The translations under genes were made by a program, and so were the position numbers. Positions 22,856 to 32,720 of a stretch of DNA of 64,000 nucleotides are shown one piece after another; the stretch's first letter is position 1, and each line of letters opens with the position of its first letter. The notes beneath the pieces are model-generated. The model saw nothing but the letters and a program-made list of their open reading frames with translations. It was not told the DNA's origin and ran no database searches. This DNA comes from Hemicordylus capensis (Eukaryota > Chordata > Lepidosauria > Squamata > Cordylidae): contig NC_069670.1 in assembly GCF_027244095.1 (NCBI RefSeq), forward strand, positions 19,333,820 through 19,397,819, read 5' to 3'.

Positions 22856-22966
22856 TAGAATGTCCCACCCTTGCCCAGAATGTTCTAGAATGGTCCACAC
22901 TTGCCTAGAATGTTAATCTAGAATGTTCCACATTTGCCCAGAATGTTCTAGAATGTCCCACCAGTC
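22856..22966 (+). repeat. Minisatellite, about 33 bp unit, 4 copies
   Basis: ctagaatgtcccacccttgc, ccagaatgtt, ctagaatggtccacacttgc and so on; directly after the hairpin at 22718-22852. Confidence 0.8.
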
Positions 22967-22982
22967 TGACAAGCCAATCAGC

Positions 22983-23350
22983 TGCATTTTTATGCATTGG
23001 TTATGGAGGTTTCTATGGTTATGGTTGTCTCTATGGTTATTGACGAGGCAGTCTGTATGGTCATGGAGGTCTCTGGGGTTATGGAAGTCTCTATGGCTAT
23101 GATTTTGGAGGTCTCTATGGTTATGGAGGAAGCGGTGTCTCTATGGCTAAGGTTTGCGCTGGGCGAGTAGCAGAGGCAGCAGTCTCTATGGTTATGGAGG
23201 AGGCGATCTCTGTGGTTATGGAGGTCTCTATGGTTATAGAGGAGGCAGTCTCTATGGTTAAAGTGTGCACTGGGCAAGTGGCAGAGGAGGCAATCTCTAT
23301 GTTTATGGAGGTCTCTATGGTTATGGAGGAGGGGGTCTCTATGGTTATTA
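22983..23350 (+). repeat. Minisatellite of ggtctctatggttatgga units
   Basis: About 20 units of 15-18 bp, with higher-order blocks (gtttgcgctgggcgagtagc / gtgtgcactgggcaagtggc). Long open frames here come from the repeat. Confidence 0.85.
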
Positions 23351-23370
23351 GAAGGCGGCAAAGTACTCAC

Positions 23371-23450
23371 CGCCCAGCCGGCTCAGCACCTTGCGGGCAT
23401 GTGTGCCATTCCCTCTGCTTGGGAGACTTTTCACGTGGCTGTTGCCATAG
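23371..23450 (-). CDS. Possible isolated exon, - strand
   Basis: 80 nt between acceptor ttttacgatttcacag and donor GGGCG|gtgagt. One frame (phase 2 in, phase 1 out) is open and ends HARKVLSRLG. The segment is not part of a repeat that I recognise, and it abuts the minisatellite at 22983-23350. Nothing upstream or downstream could be joined to it. It could be an exon of a gene linked to the 20.4-21.2 kb island or a chance pairing of splice-like sites. Confidence 0.28.
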
Positions 23451-24054
23451 CTGTGAAATCGTAAAAGATGTTCCGTTCCCGGCAGCTTGTAGGAAGCGAG
23501 AGGCTGGAGGGAACAATGAGGCAGTGGGCCGAGCTCTGGCATGGAGGCCCCTTCAGGCCAAGGGACGGCGCGTCCCGTACAGCCCAAAGGCGGCCAAGTG
23601 CTTTGCATTCTCTCGGCCGTAGGCTGCCAGTGCTGACAGGCCAAGCATGCGGAGTATGCACAGGGTCAGCTTATGGTGTTTGCGTTCTCCTCCCGAAAGG
23701 CAGGGAGGCTGGCTCTCCTTCGAGGGGAAGAGGGTCTCCTGGAGGGCAGAGGCACACTACGCTGGCGTCTCCCGGCCCTCAAGCCAGCCTTTCCTTGCCA
23801 AAGCCGCTTTCCGAGTTCTTGCTTCGGCCCCCTCCATGATTCCAAGTGCAGTGGAGTAGCTAAGAAGGCTGGCAAGGAAACCCTCATGGGCAACGGGGCA
23901 GTCCAGACCACAGGCCAAAGTGGCACCACTGTATGGTTGGGACCATTGTGGGCAGCGTAGTGGGAGACAGCTGGGTGGTCAGTCCCATCCAGGGGGGACA
24001 AATGTCCGTAGAGATTTCTGAGAAGACCGGCTGCACCCTTTAGAGATGGAAAAG
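23451..24054. other. GC-rich, no gene assigned
   Basis: Moderately CpG-rich DNA upstream (on the - strand) of the possible exon at 23371-23450. Could hold a promoter, but no element was recognised. Confidence 0.35.
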
Positions 24055-24435
24055 CAGCCCTCTGCTAACTGAGCAACGAGGCACCTTTTAAAAAGTGCTG
24101 ATTCTCTTTATTGAGCAGGGGGAGAGCAACTGGCCCAATCCAGCCCCAGCACAGCATCCCTCCAGTGCAGGTCTGCTCAACTTTGGCCCTCCTGCAGATC
24201 TTGGCCTACAACTCCCATAAGCCCTGGCTATTGACCACTGGGCTGGGGATTATGGGAGTTTAGCTTGAGGGAGCTAAATTGAGCAGCCCTGCTCCAGTGG
24301 CTGTTGCTGGTGTCTATCTTATGTTTCCTTTTTAGATTGTGAGTCCTTTGGGAACAGGGAGCCTCCTTTCTTATTCATTCATTCATTTGTAAATTTGGGA
24401 ACTTTTGTGGAAAAGCAGCATATAAATATCTGTCA
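24055..24435 (+). repeat. L2-tailed repeat F carrying a hairpin hAT
   Basis: ctctgctaactgagcaacga, gagcaactggcccaatccag, hAT at 24168-24291, gattgtgagtcctttgggaa, gaaaagcagcatataaatat. Confidence 0.82.
24168..24291. mobile_element. Hairpin hAT, family D, inside an L2-tailed repeat
   Basis: CAGGTCTGCTCAACTTTGGC to TTGAGCAGCCCTG with a perfect 8-bp duplication ctccagtg (24160-24167, 24292-24299). The site is the same position of the host repeat as in the copies at 25697 and 60656. Confidence 0.9.
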
Positions 24436-24954
24436 TATTTGTAAATGAGGTGACCGCATTCCAAGACTTTCAGCTTTCCATGTGTGATCACACTTTTATT
24501 GCACAATTACCCGCCTCCTAACCCCACACCCCAAATTCGAAGGGACACCCTTGCCTTGATGGGTGGGTTGGTTCTTATTATACTGATGCCCCGCTTTTTG
24601 GCAAAGATACGTTCTCAACAGAGCTTACAGTTAAATGTATAATATATGAGAGAAAAGTGGAGGTGTTTCTGACAGTTTTGTTTTCTGGATTCTGAAAGCT
24701 GGTGATACCTAGTGTCCAGGCTCCAGTCTCTTTTCTTACGGATACAGGGAATAGAAGCAGCTAGAAGTGTGATCATGGGCTGGCTGATAGTGAGGATGCT
24801 AATGTCCAGGCACCAGATGTTTCCTTCCATAGCTGAGACACCATTAGGCATCCCACAGCATGATACATCATTCTATTCTGCATGCACACCTGCAGATCCA
24901 GACCTGTTCATGAGCATATTTGAAGATCTCTGTGCCTGGATACATGATGTCTGC

Positions 24955-25192
24955 ATAATTTCACATCAAAACCCTGGTGCGCCCACATCAAAACCCTGGT
25001 GCACCCATATCAAAACCCTGGTGAGCCCACATCAAAACCCTGGTGTGCGCACATCAAAACCCTGGTGTGCACACATCAAAACCCTGGTGAGCCCACATCA
25101 AAACCTTGGTGCACACACATCAAAACCCTGGTGAGCCCACATCAAAACCTTGGTGTGCACACATCAAAACCCTGGTGCGCACACAGCAACAG
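24955..25192 (+). repeat. 21-bp minisatellite, about 11 copies
   Basis: Unit cacatcaaaaccctggtgcgc with few variants. 21 is a multiple of 3, so frames stay open through it. Confidence 0.9.
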
Positions 25193-25574
25193 GTGATAGG
25201 TTGCTGAAGTGGATTCTTCTTTTTCTGATCCATGGTTCTGTCTCTGGTCATGTCACCTATATTTCCCTCCTTGCAAGGTAAGCAATCAGATTTCAATAAG
25301 ATCGAGAGAGGATAAGCAGTGAGAGAGAGAGCTGGTGTCTAAGAGGCTGTGAACAGGGACATTTTCAGTTTGAATGTCACCTCTGCGATGAACTTACGAG
25401 GAGACCTTCAGCAGACCACAACTGTCAGCCTCGGCACCCCGGCTGGAAAATGTGACTCATCCTACTGAACTTATTTACCTCATTGTAAGGTTTACATCAA
25501 GATACTTCACATGAAGCACCCTTCATGTTGCTGGAATAGTGCTATAGAAATGCTAAGTGTTAGGACTATGTGCT

Positions 25575-25960
25575 CTGATAACACCTCTGCTAAGGGGGCA
25601 TAAAGAGGCACCTTTTTAAAGTGATTATTTTTGTTGTTGTTGAGCAGGGGGAGAGCAACTGGCCCTGTCCAACCCCAGCACAGCATCCCTCTAGTGCAGG
25701 CCTGCTCAACTTTGTCCCCCCAGCTGTTTTTGAACTACAGCTCCCATAATCCCCAGCCACAGTGGCCAATAGCCAGGAATTATGGGAATTGTAGGCCAAC
25801 ATCTGCAGGAGGGCCAAAGTTGAGTGGCTGTTGCTGGTGTCTGTCTTATGTATCTTTGTAGACTGTGAGCCCTTCAGGGACAGGGTGCCATTGTATTTAT
25901 TTTTATTTATCTATGTAAACTGTTCTGGGAACTCTTGTTGGAAAGCTGTATATAATGTTA
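25575..25960 (+). repeat. L2-tailed repeat F carrying a hairpin hAT
   Basis: gataacacctctgctaaggg, gagagcaactggccctgtcc, hAT at 25697-25824, actgtgagcccttcagggac. Confidence 0.82.
25697..25824. mobile_element. Hairpin hAT, family D, inside an L2-tailed repeat
   Basis: Left end CAGGCCTGCTCAAC after ctctagtg. The right end is truncated at AAGTTGAG and runs straight into tggctgttgctgg of the host repeat. Confidence 0.8.
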
Positions 25961-26033
25961 TGTTTGTTATGTTATGTTATGTTATGTTATGTTATGTTAT
26001 GTTATGTTATGTTTGTTATGTTATGTTATGTTA
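25953..26033 (+). repeat. (ATGTT)n microsatellite
   Basis: About 15 units of gttat interrupted by gtttgttat; at the end of an F repeat. Confidence 0.9.
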
Positions 26034-26320
26034 GTCCCCTGCTAATTGAGCAGAGAGGCACCTTTTAAGTGGCGATTCTCTTCATTTAGCAGGGGGAGAG
26101 CAACTGGCCCTCTCCATCCCCAGCACCACATCCCTCCAGTGGCTGTTGCTGGGGTCTACCTTATGTTTATTTTTTAGATTGTAAGCCCTCTGGGGACAGG
26201 GAGCCGTTTTAGCCATTTTATTTATTTATTTATTTACTTTATTTATTTCTATGTAAACTGCTTTGGGAAACTTTTGTTGAAAAGCGGTATATACATATTT
26301 TGTATTCATATTCGTATTAT
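26033..26320 (+). repeat. L2-tailed repeat F without insert
   Basis: gtcccctgctaattgagcag, agcatccctccagtggctgt-type empty site (cacatccctccagtggctgt), aaaagcggtatatacatatt. Confidence 0.82.
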
Positions 26321-26324
26321 TGTT

Positions 26325-26725
26325 ATTAGTAGTAGTAGTAATGATAAGTCTTACACTAAAAATGATTGAGGAAGAGGGCCTAGGGAGAGGGCCTTTTTGG
26401 TGGTGGCACCCTGTTTATGGAATAGCCTCCCCAGTGAGGTTCACTTCATCACTTTATTTTTTTAGAAGCCAGGTAAAGACTGTTTTTGTTCACCCAGGCC
26501 TTTTACATTCTGCTTTTCAGATCTGATCTGATTTGATTTTTAATTCATTTCAAAATGAGTTTTTAAACTGCTTTGTATTGTGTTTTGTATCTTATTTTTC
26601 CCTTTTATCTGCTATGATTTCACATGCTATGTGTTTTCATTGTATGTTTTAATCCTGTCTTGTAAGCTGCCCAGAGAACAATTTGCTATGGGGCAGCTAA
26701 CAAAGTTTATTTATTTATTATATGC
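26325..26725 (+). mobile_element. L2-like LINE 3' end
   Basis: + strand pieces FWWWHPVYGIASPVRFTSSL and FFRSQVKTVFVHPGLLHSA resemble the L2-type ORF2 end (LWN.LP..V.F..SL..F...LKT.LF). 3' UTR: ttttaatcctgtcttgtaag, ctgcccagagaacaatttgc. Confidence 0.7.
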
Positions 26726-26813
26726 TATTTACACACAGTCTACCAGATGTAATTGACTGGATTTGGTACGTTAATTATCGGGCCCTTTAGGGTCTAGGAT
26801 AACTAAAGAAAAA

Positions 26814-27290
26814 TTAAAGATATTGTCGTAGTATCCGTGCTGACCCAAGTAGTATGGCCTTCTGTAGTTGATGTGTTGTAATTTTATTGATGCCCAGGGT
26901 GTCGAGAAGGCATTCAAGTTCTTTTGGTACTACACCAAGGGCACCAACAACTATTGGCACCATTCTTGTTTTCTTTTTCCAGAGCCTCTCAATTTCAATC
27001 CGAAGGTCCTTGTATTTAGTTATTTTCTCCAATGGTTTTTCGTCGACTCGTCTATCCCCTGGGATCGCAGTATCAATGATCAGAACCCAATTCTTCTCGA
27101 TGACTGTCAGATCAGGCATGTTGGGCGCTAAATGCCTATCAGTTTGTATTCGAAAATCCCAAAGGATTTTTAATTTTCTGTGACCATCTCAATCGGATGA
27201 TTCCACCTGTTCTTGCTTGCTGGCCATTTGTAATTCTTGCAAAAGTTCCAGTGGATCATTGTAACAACTTTGTTGTGTCTTTATGGGGCA
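26814..27290 (-). mobile_element. R4/Dong-like LINE, C-terminal end of the ORF (restriction-like endonuclease)
   Basis: An open - strand frame from 27119 to 26814 reads MPDLTVIEKNWVLIIDTAIP, then GDRRVDEKPLEKITKYKDL and IEIERLWKKKTRMVPIVVGA. The layout (RPD/MPD, IDTA.PGD, E..KI.KY.DL..E..R.W, PIV.GALG) is that of the C-terminal restriction-like endonuclease of early-branching LINEs of the R4/Dong/NeSL group. Related coding continues upstream to about 27290 (HNKVVTMIHW) but with two in-frame stops and a frame break, so the copy is dead and 5'-truncated. Its 3' UTR follows at 26727-26813. Confidence 0.75.
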
Positions 27291-27313
27291 GCTAACAAAT
27301 AAAGTGTATTTAT

Positions 27314-27350
27314 GTATTTTGATGATGATGATGATGATGATGATGTGATG
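27314..27350 (+). repeat. (GAT)n microsatellite
   Basis: gatgatgat run between two R4-like 3' pieces; a second run lies at 27620-27650. Confidence 0.9.
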
Positions 27351-27590
27351 ATATTTACACACAGTCTACCAGATGTTATTGACTGGATTTGGTACTTTAA
27401 TTATCGGGCCCTTTCCAAGGGTCTAGGACAGGCCTGCTCAATTTAGGCCCCCACCAGCTGTTTCTGGACGACAACTCCCATAATTCCCAGCCACAGTGGC
27501 CAATAGCCAGGGATTATGGGAGTTGGAGGCCAACATCTGCAGGAGGGCCAAAGTTGAGCAGCCCTGGTCTAGGATAACTAAAGAAGAATT
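27351..27590 (-). mobile_element. Second R4-like 3' UTR copy, split by a hairpin hAT
   Basis: Repeats the text of 26725-26825 (cacagtctaccagatgt, attgactggatttggta, ttaattatcgggcccttt, ctaggataactaaag). The copy is interrupted at 27429-27566 by a hairpin hAT with 8-bp duplications. Confidence 0.75.
27429..27566. mobile_element. Hairpin hAT, family D, inside an R4-like 3' UTR
   Basis: Begins CAGGCCTGCTCAA and ends as its imperfect reverse complement (TTGAGCAGCCCTG). Flanked by a perfect 8-bp duplication gtctagga at 27421-27428 and 27567-27574, the hAT signature. Non-coding and nearly fully palindromic. Confidence 0.88.
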
Positions 27591-27619
27591 CTTCATTAAT
27601 TATTAATTAATTATTATTA

Positions 27620-27649
<30 letters not shown>

Positions 27650-27650
<1 letters not shown>

Positions 27651-29560
27651 ATTGACAGCCATAATCTCTTCTGCATAATGGAAAGCCAAGTGTTTGAGAA
27701 GTTCCCCCACAGCCTTGGGTGTGGTATCTCTACTGTCTCCTCCCCAAAGCAGCCTGCTTGCTTGAGGATGTTCCAGGGCATGAAGGCCAGAGATCTCTCA
27801 CCCTCGATTGCAGGATTTCAAATCAAACTGGAGCCCAAAGGCTTTCTCGGCCATTATAGAGAGTCAGCAGGGGATAATCGATACAACCCGGGCCAGGCGA
27901 GGCCACTCTTCCGGCTGGCGCTCTGGCCGCGAGGATTAAATCGGAAAGCCAAGCAGCGCTGAATTTTTTGAATCTCTGCTTCCTCTCCCCACCGACATCC
28001 GCAGTGCTTCACGTTTCAGGCTCTGTTTTCATTACGTTTAAAGAATGGCTGCCCAAGATCTGGCCAGTTATTTTAAATATGCAATGAGAAGGCAGTTCTT
28101 GGGATAACACTGACTGCCCCATCCACTCTGACCCAGGGCGCCATCTCTCCTGCCCGGCTGCCAATTTGGGAAGGCCTGCTTATGCAATTCTGTGTTTTGT
28201 GTGGCGTATTTTTCCTGACTTTCCTGGATCCTGCTGCTTTTGTGTAGATTTCTATGCTGTGTTTACTGTCCCTCGTGCTGGTTTTCTTCTTTTTAAGCAT
28301 TTGTGTTGGGGATCTGTCTTGGAACCACAATCAAACAAGAGGAAGCAGCATCTTAAACTTGCCTGGATGCCATAACCCAGAAGGCTTGGCTTCTCTTCTG
28401 TGATGCATGGGAGGTTTGGTTGCGGTGATCCCGTGGCAAGGGACAGTGCTGTGTACACCCTAAGATGCGCTCTAATTATTGCTTCACAAGTTCCAGGACG
28501 TCCCTGATACTGGCCAATACGTCCTGGCACCGAGCCTGCTGGTTCCCGGGCGAAGCCCTCCTCGATATTCCGCTTGGCTCGGAACAGGCCTCTCGTTCTC
28601 TACCAGCGATGCGGCCTACTCTAGTCAGCGTCAACCTCCCTCCAGTTGACTTCAGTGGGAGGGAGTAGGTCATGTGGCCACCTCAGCTGACCCACAGAGT
28701 GAATCGCTGCCTTTGTTCTCCCCCGGGGTTGTTTATGTCGCAGACAAAAGGATTGTTTATCATTTTTGTGGACACAGAAAAGTCCAGCAAAGAAAGAAAA
28801 CTCTGTGCTGTTCCCTACGAGACCGGCTTGAGTTTTGTTTTCTTGGCTTCCTGTGTGTCCCCCCCTCCCGCCGTTAATTTTTGTTTCTACCACAATGTTT
28901 GTGCAAAGGGCAGCTGAGAGTCTTGCTTGAAGCCTATCTGCCGTTTTAAGCAAATCAATAGGAACGGGAGCTGTTTACACGCTGCTTGGAAAACAAAACG
29001 ACAAATGGCTTTTCCAAGTGTTGGGTGTGTGTCTGTGTGTCTGGGTGTGTGGTGGAAATGCAGCACATTGAAAAATGCCCAGCACATTGAAAAATGCAGC
29101 ACATTGAAAAACTATGCAGCACATTGAAAAATGCCCAGGAATAACATGAGCTGTACCTTTTTAAGCCCAGGTTCAGGGGAAAGAAGGCTTAATCTGGGCA
29201 GCCTGTTGGATTCAGACACAATGAGCAAAGAGCCTATTGTTCTGCCCGAAATCAAGCACTTTCATGCTTAAACGGGCGGTGCGTAATCGACAAAGCGACA
29301 GGCCGAAGCTGCGCCACATGCCCGTTCTGTTTCCTATTAAATGTTGCAGCACATGGTTTCCCAAATCACATGGTGTTTGTGAGGGGCTGGTCTCACATTT
29401 ATTCCTCTTGAATAGATGTCAGAGGGTGATATTATTTGAGAAATTTCCCCAGATAGGGCCATTTAACTCCGGGTTCTTCCACCACTTGAATTTGAAATTC
29501 CTTAAGATATGCTGCAGTCAATCTGTCTAGTCCTTAATGTTCTAGTAGTTTGCTGCACCA
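27650..29560. other. Unique sequence, no gene assigned
   Basis: One of the longest non-repeat stretches. No splice-linked frames found. Short open frames on both strands lack family motifs. Confidence 0.45.
29060..29142 (+). repeat. Short tandem repeat of agcacattgaaaaatgccc
   Basis: Four units of about 19-20 bp with small differences. Confidence 0.85.
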
Positions 29561-29567
29561 CCCTCTA

Positions 29568-29790
29568 AGGTAAAGATAAAGTGTGCTGTCAAGTTGATTT
29601 CGACTCCTGGCACCCACAGAGAGCCCTGTGGTAGAATACAGGAGGGGTTTCCCATTGCCTCCTCCCGCGCAGTGTGAGATGATGCCTTTCAGCATCTTCC
29701 TATATCTCTGAAGCCCGATATAATACCAGCAGGGATTTGAACCGGCAACCTTCTACTTGTTAGCCAAGCATTTCCCCACCGCGCCATTTA
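29568..29790 (-). repeat. Sauria SINE, - strand
   Basis: ggtaaagataaagtgtgctg (Bov-B-like tail) through gatttgaaccggcaaccttc (box B on the reverse strand) and catttccccaccgcgcca. Confidence 0.85.
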
Positions 29791-29937
29791 AGGTGACGGA
29801 CTACTAGTCTCTAGCTTTACCAAAATAGGAAGAACCAAAAGAATATTTTAGCCATTCAAAGGGCTCCTGTTAATATTGGACCAGCCAGTGGTGATCTGTG
29901 GGCTGGAATTGGCAGGAATGGGGGAGTTAGGAACAAA

Positions 29938-30242
29938 GTTGCTTTATACTGAGTCAGACCCTTGGTCCATCTAGCTCAGTATTGTCTACCCAGACTGGCA
30001 GCGGCTTCTCCAAGTCTGCAGGCAGGAATCCTTCTCAGCCCTGTCTTGGAGATGCTGCCAGGGAGGGAACTTGGACCCTTCTGTTCTGCGTGCAAGCAGG
30101 CAGATGCTCTTCCCACAGCAGCCCCATCCCCTAAGGGGAATATTTTACAGGACTCACACATGTAGTCTCCCATTCAAATGCAAACCAGGGTGGACCCTGC
30201 TGAGCCAAGGGGACAATTCATGTTTGCTACCACAAGACCAAC
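29938..30242 (-). repeat. Dimeric 5S/tRNA SINE (- strand)
   Basis: gctttatactgagtcagacc to taccacaagaccaaccacc; abuts a Sauria SINE. Confidence 0.85.
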
Positions 30243-30620
30243 CACCTTAAGTGACGCAGCGGGGAAATGCTTGACTAACAAGGCTCAAGGTTGACTCAGC
30301 CTTCCATCCTTCCGAGGTCGGTAAAATGAGTACCCAGAATGTTGGGGGCAATATGCTAAAATCATGTAAACCACTTAGAGAGCTCCGGCTATAAAGCGGT
30401 ATATAAATGTAAGTGCTATTGCTATTGCTATTGCTAACAAGCGGAAGGTTGCTGGTTTGAATCCCTGCTGGTCTCAGCAGCAATCTAGGAAGGTGCTGAA
30501 AGGCATCATCTCACACTGTGCGGGAAGAGGCAATGGTCAACCCCTCCTGTATTCTACCAAAAGAAAACCGCAGGGCTCTGTGGGCGCCAGGAGTCACAAT
30601 TTACCTTACCAGAAGACCAG
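30243..30620 (+). repeat. Sauria SINE split by another SINE
   Basis: Head cgcagcggggaaatgcttga at 30255-30280; resumes after the 30281-30437 insert at gcggaaggttgctggtttga and ends gggcgccaggagtcacaatt. The duplication ctaacaag flanks the insert. Confidence 0.82.
30281..30437 (+). repeat. tRNA-derived SINE with L2-like tail, nested in a Sauria SINE
   Basis: ggctcaaggttgactcagcc, aaaatgagtacccagaatgt, tataaagcggtatataaatg, then (GCTATT)n. Same family as 36657-36880, here lacking the tRNA head. Confidence 0.78.
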
Positions 30621-30655
30621 CTCTCCACCCACGTTTCCATGGCCGGTACATATAG

Positions 30656-30893
30656 ACACCAATTGCAGGCAGGAATCTCTCTCAGCCCGATCTTGGAGAT
30701 GTTGCCAGGGAGGGAACTTGGAACCTTCTGCACGCAAGTCTGCAGATGTTCTTCCCAGAGCCGCCCCATCCCCTAAGGGAAATATCTTACAGTGCTCACA
30801 CAGGTCTCCCATTCAAATGCAAACCAGGGCGGACTCTGCATAGCAAAGGGGACGGTTTATGCTTGCAACCACAAGACCAGCTCTCCTCCCACG
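30656..30893 (-). repeat. Dimeric 5S/tRNA SINE, tail-truncated (- strand)
   Basis: Starts within the body (gcaggcaggaatctctctc) and runs to the head (accacaagaccagctctcct). About 50 bp on each side (accagctct..cccacgtt..catggcc) are similar, hinting at a local duplication. Confidence 0.75.
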
Positions 30894-31450
30894 TTGCCAT
30901 GGCCAAAACACGTGGACCCCAATTAGGAGGTGGATCTCTGGAAATGGAGCTGTACGCCTTTTTCCTAGGCTGTCATTGGGTCTCTCACATACCTCACCCC
31001 AGCACCAAAGCTCTGTGCATAAAAATCTACCAGAATGTCACACCCAATCTTGTCTTGAGGCCTGTGTCTCTCTGCCCTTGTCAGTACCACTCAAAGCGTC
31101 GCAAGGAGCAGGCATCCAGGCTGACATCTAGCAATCAGAGCCAGTGCCTCTCCGTGGAGGCTTCGGCAACACCTTAGATAAACTCGGAAGCTATGCGCAA
31201 TCCTTAAAAAATATCTTGAGGCATGTTTGGGGGTCTTAGATGCAGGGGGAACCGTGGTTTGTGAACTGGTGGTTGCCCCGATGGTATCTGTGGATGTCAA
31301 AACCAACGTGATGGGACTGACCCATTGATGGTACCCTACTTGGAACATCTGGCCACACCAAGCTGCAAATATGAAAGGAAATGCAATGGTTAAGGCTTAG
31401 ATTGGTATTGATTGTTAATATAGTATTGCCAGTTTCAAAAGGAAAGCCTA

Positions 31451-31761
31451 GAGGTCATTCACACAAGTGAAAACTCGATTCTACCCAGATTTGGGAGCTG
31501 TGTGTGCTCCCAATTTTCGGTTGCATGGAGGCAAAGTAGGACGAAAACCTGGGTAGAAGTGATTGCCTGGAAGCAAGAGAGCGGGAAAACCTGGGTGGCT
31601 TTTCCTCCTACCTTGCTTCCACACAATTACTTCTACCCAGGTTTTCCTCTTACCTTGCTTCCACACAACCTAAAATTGGGAGCACAATTTTGGGAGCACA
31701 GTTTGGAGCACAGCTCCCAAACCCAGGTAGAACAGAGTTTTTGACTGTATGAATGACCTCT
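31451..31761. mobile_element. Non-autonomous DNA transposon with long inverted arms
   Basis: Ends AGAGGTCATTCACAC and GTATGAATGACCTCT. Internal arms include tctacccagatttgggagct against agctcccaaacccaggtaga, and repeated acctgggtagaagt / acttctacccaggt with ttgcttccacacaa. No coding capacity. Target duplication not resolved. Confidence 0.7.
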
Positions 31762-31904
31762 TAGTGGGACTCTAGTCTGGGGCAAAGGGAGGGGAGAAAC
31801 CCCAGAATATTTTTAGAATTGGTCTCAGCCGAGAGCAACTGGGTTGTAAAAGTATCTGCTGTGCTGTGAAGCAGTCAGGGTTTGATTTTCCTTCTTCTTC
31901 TCAT

Positions 31905-32130
31905 AATGTCCTCAAATTGCATTAGGAACGACCTGAAAACATAGCTGTTTAGTCAGGCTTTTCATTTATAGTTGAAAGGTTTGAGAGATGCCCTCTTGTT
32001 TTTTAAGCTGTTTTCATCGTGTCCGTGTTTTAATCGGTGCGTTTCAAAATTGTGAACCGCCCAGGATGTATGGGGCAGTATGGAAATGTTTGTTTGATCG
32101 ATTGATCTGTTTGTTTGTTTGTTTGAATAG
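31905..32130 (+). mobile_element. L2-like LINE 3' end
   Basis: gaacgacctgaaaacatagc, tagtcaggcttttcatttat, aattgtgaaccgcccaggat, ggggcagtatggaaatgttt with a (GTTT)n tail. Confidence 0.65.
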
Positions 32131-32267
32131 TGCTGTAACACAAAGTCCATTTGGGTTTGCTAAAGAAAGGATCCAAGTCAGGGGCACAGAGCACACAAGG
32201 CAGAATATTATATTACAGCCTTGCAAAAAAGTGAAAAGTCCTCAACATTTTGTAGTAGGCAGCCTTC

Positions 32268-32356
32268 TATAAGTACCATCTATAGGTACCATCTATATAG
32301 GTACCATCTATACTATACTATATAGGTATACTATACTATATAGGTAATATACTATA
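32268..32356 (+). repeat. Tandem ggtaccatctatata, left part
   Basis: Short units of aggtaccatctatata and ctatactatata; continues after the SINE at 32663-32720. Confidence 0.8.
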
Positions 32357-32662
32357 TGAGAGGAGAGCTGGTCTTGTGGTAGCAAGCATGACTTGTCCCC
32401 ATAGCTAAGCTGGGTCTGCGCTGGTTGGATCTGAATGGGAGACTAGAAGTGTCAGCACTGTAAGATCTTCCTCTGAGAGGATGGAGCCGCTCTGGGAAGA
32501 GCATCTAGGTTCCAAGTTCCCTCCCTGGCAGCATCTCCAAGATCGGGCTGAGAGAGATTCCTGCCTGCAACCTTGGAGAAGCCGCTGCCAGTCTGTGAAG
32601 ACAATACTGAGCTAGATAGACCAATGGTCTGACTCAGTATATGGCAGTTTCCTATGTTCCTA
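32357..32662 (+). repeat. Dimeric 5S/tRNA SINE inside a tandem repeat
   Basis: gaggagagctggtcttgtgg to tatggcagtttcctatgttc. The same ggtaccatctatata repeat lies on both sides. Confidence 0.85.
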
Positions 32663-32720
32663 TATAGGTACCATCTATATAGGTACCATCTATATAGGTA
32701 CCATCTATAGGTACCTACAG
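32663..32720 (+). repeat. Tandem ggtaccatctatata, right part
   Basis: Three to four units (ataggtaccatctatatagg); split from the left part by a SINE. Confidence 0.8.

Noticed and set aside
22990-23622. Open frames of 126 and 159 codons with HNHRD- and SMV-type repeats
   Set aside because: They are read through a minisatellite and have no start or splice support.
24712-25134. 140-codon frame with HIKTLV-type repeats
   Set aside because: Produced by a 21-bp tandem repeat; homogeneous at DNA level with no sign of coding selection.
24955-25192. CRISPR-like direct repeats
   Set aside because: Units are contiguous with no unique spacers, and the DNA is vertebrate; this is a minisatellite.
26814-27119. 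101-codon frame as a host protein
   Set aside because: It is the endonuclease end of an R4-like LINE, with decayed coding upstream and a duplicated 3' UTR.
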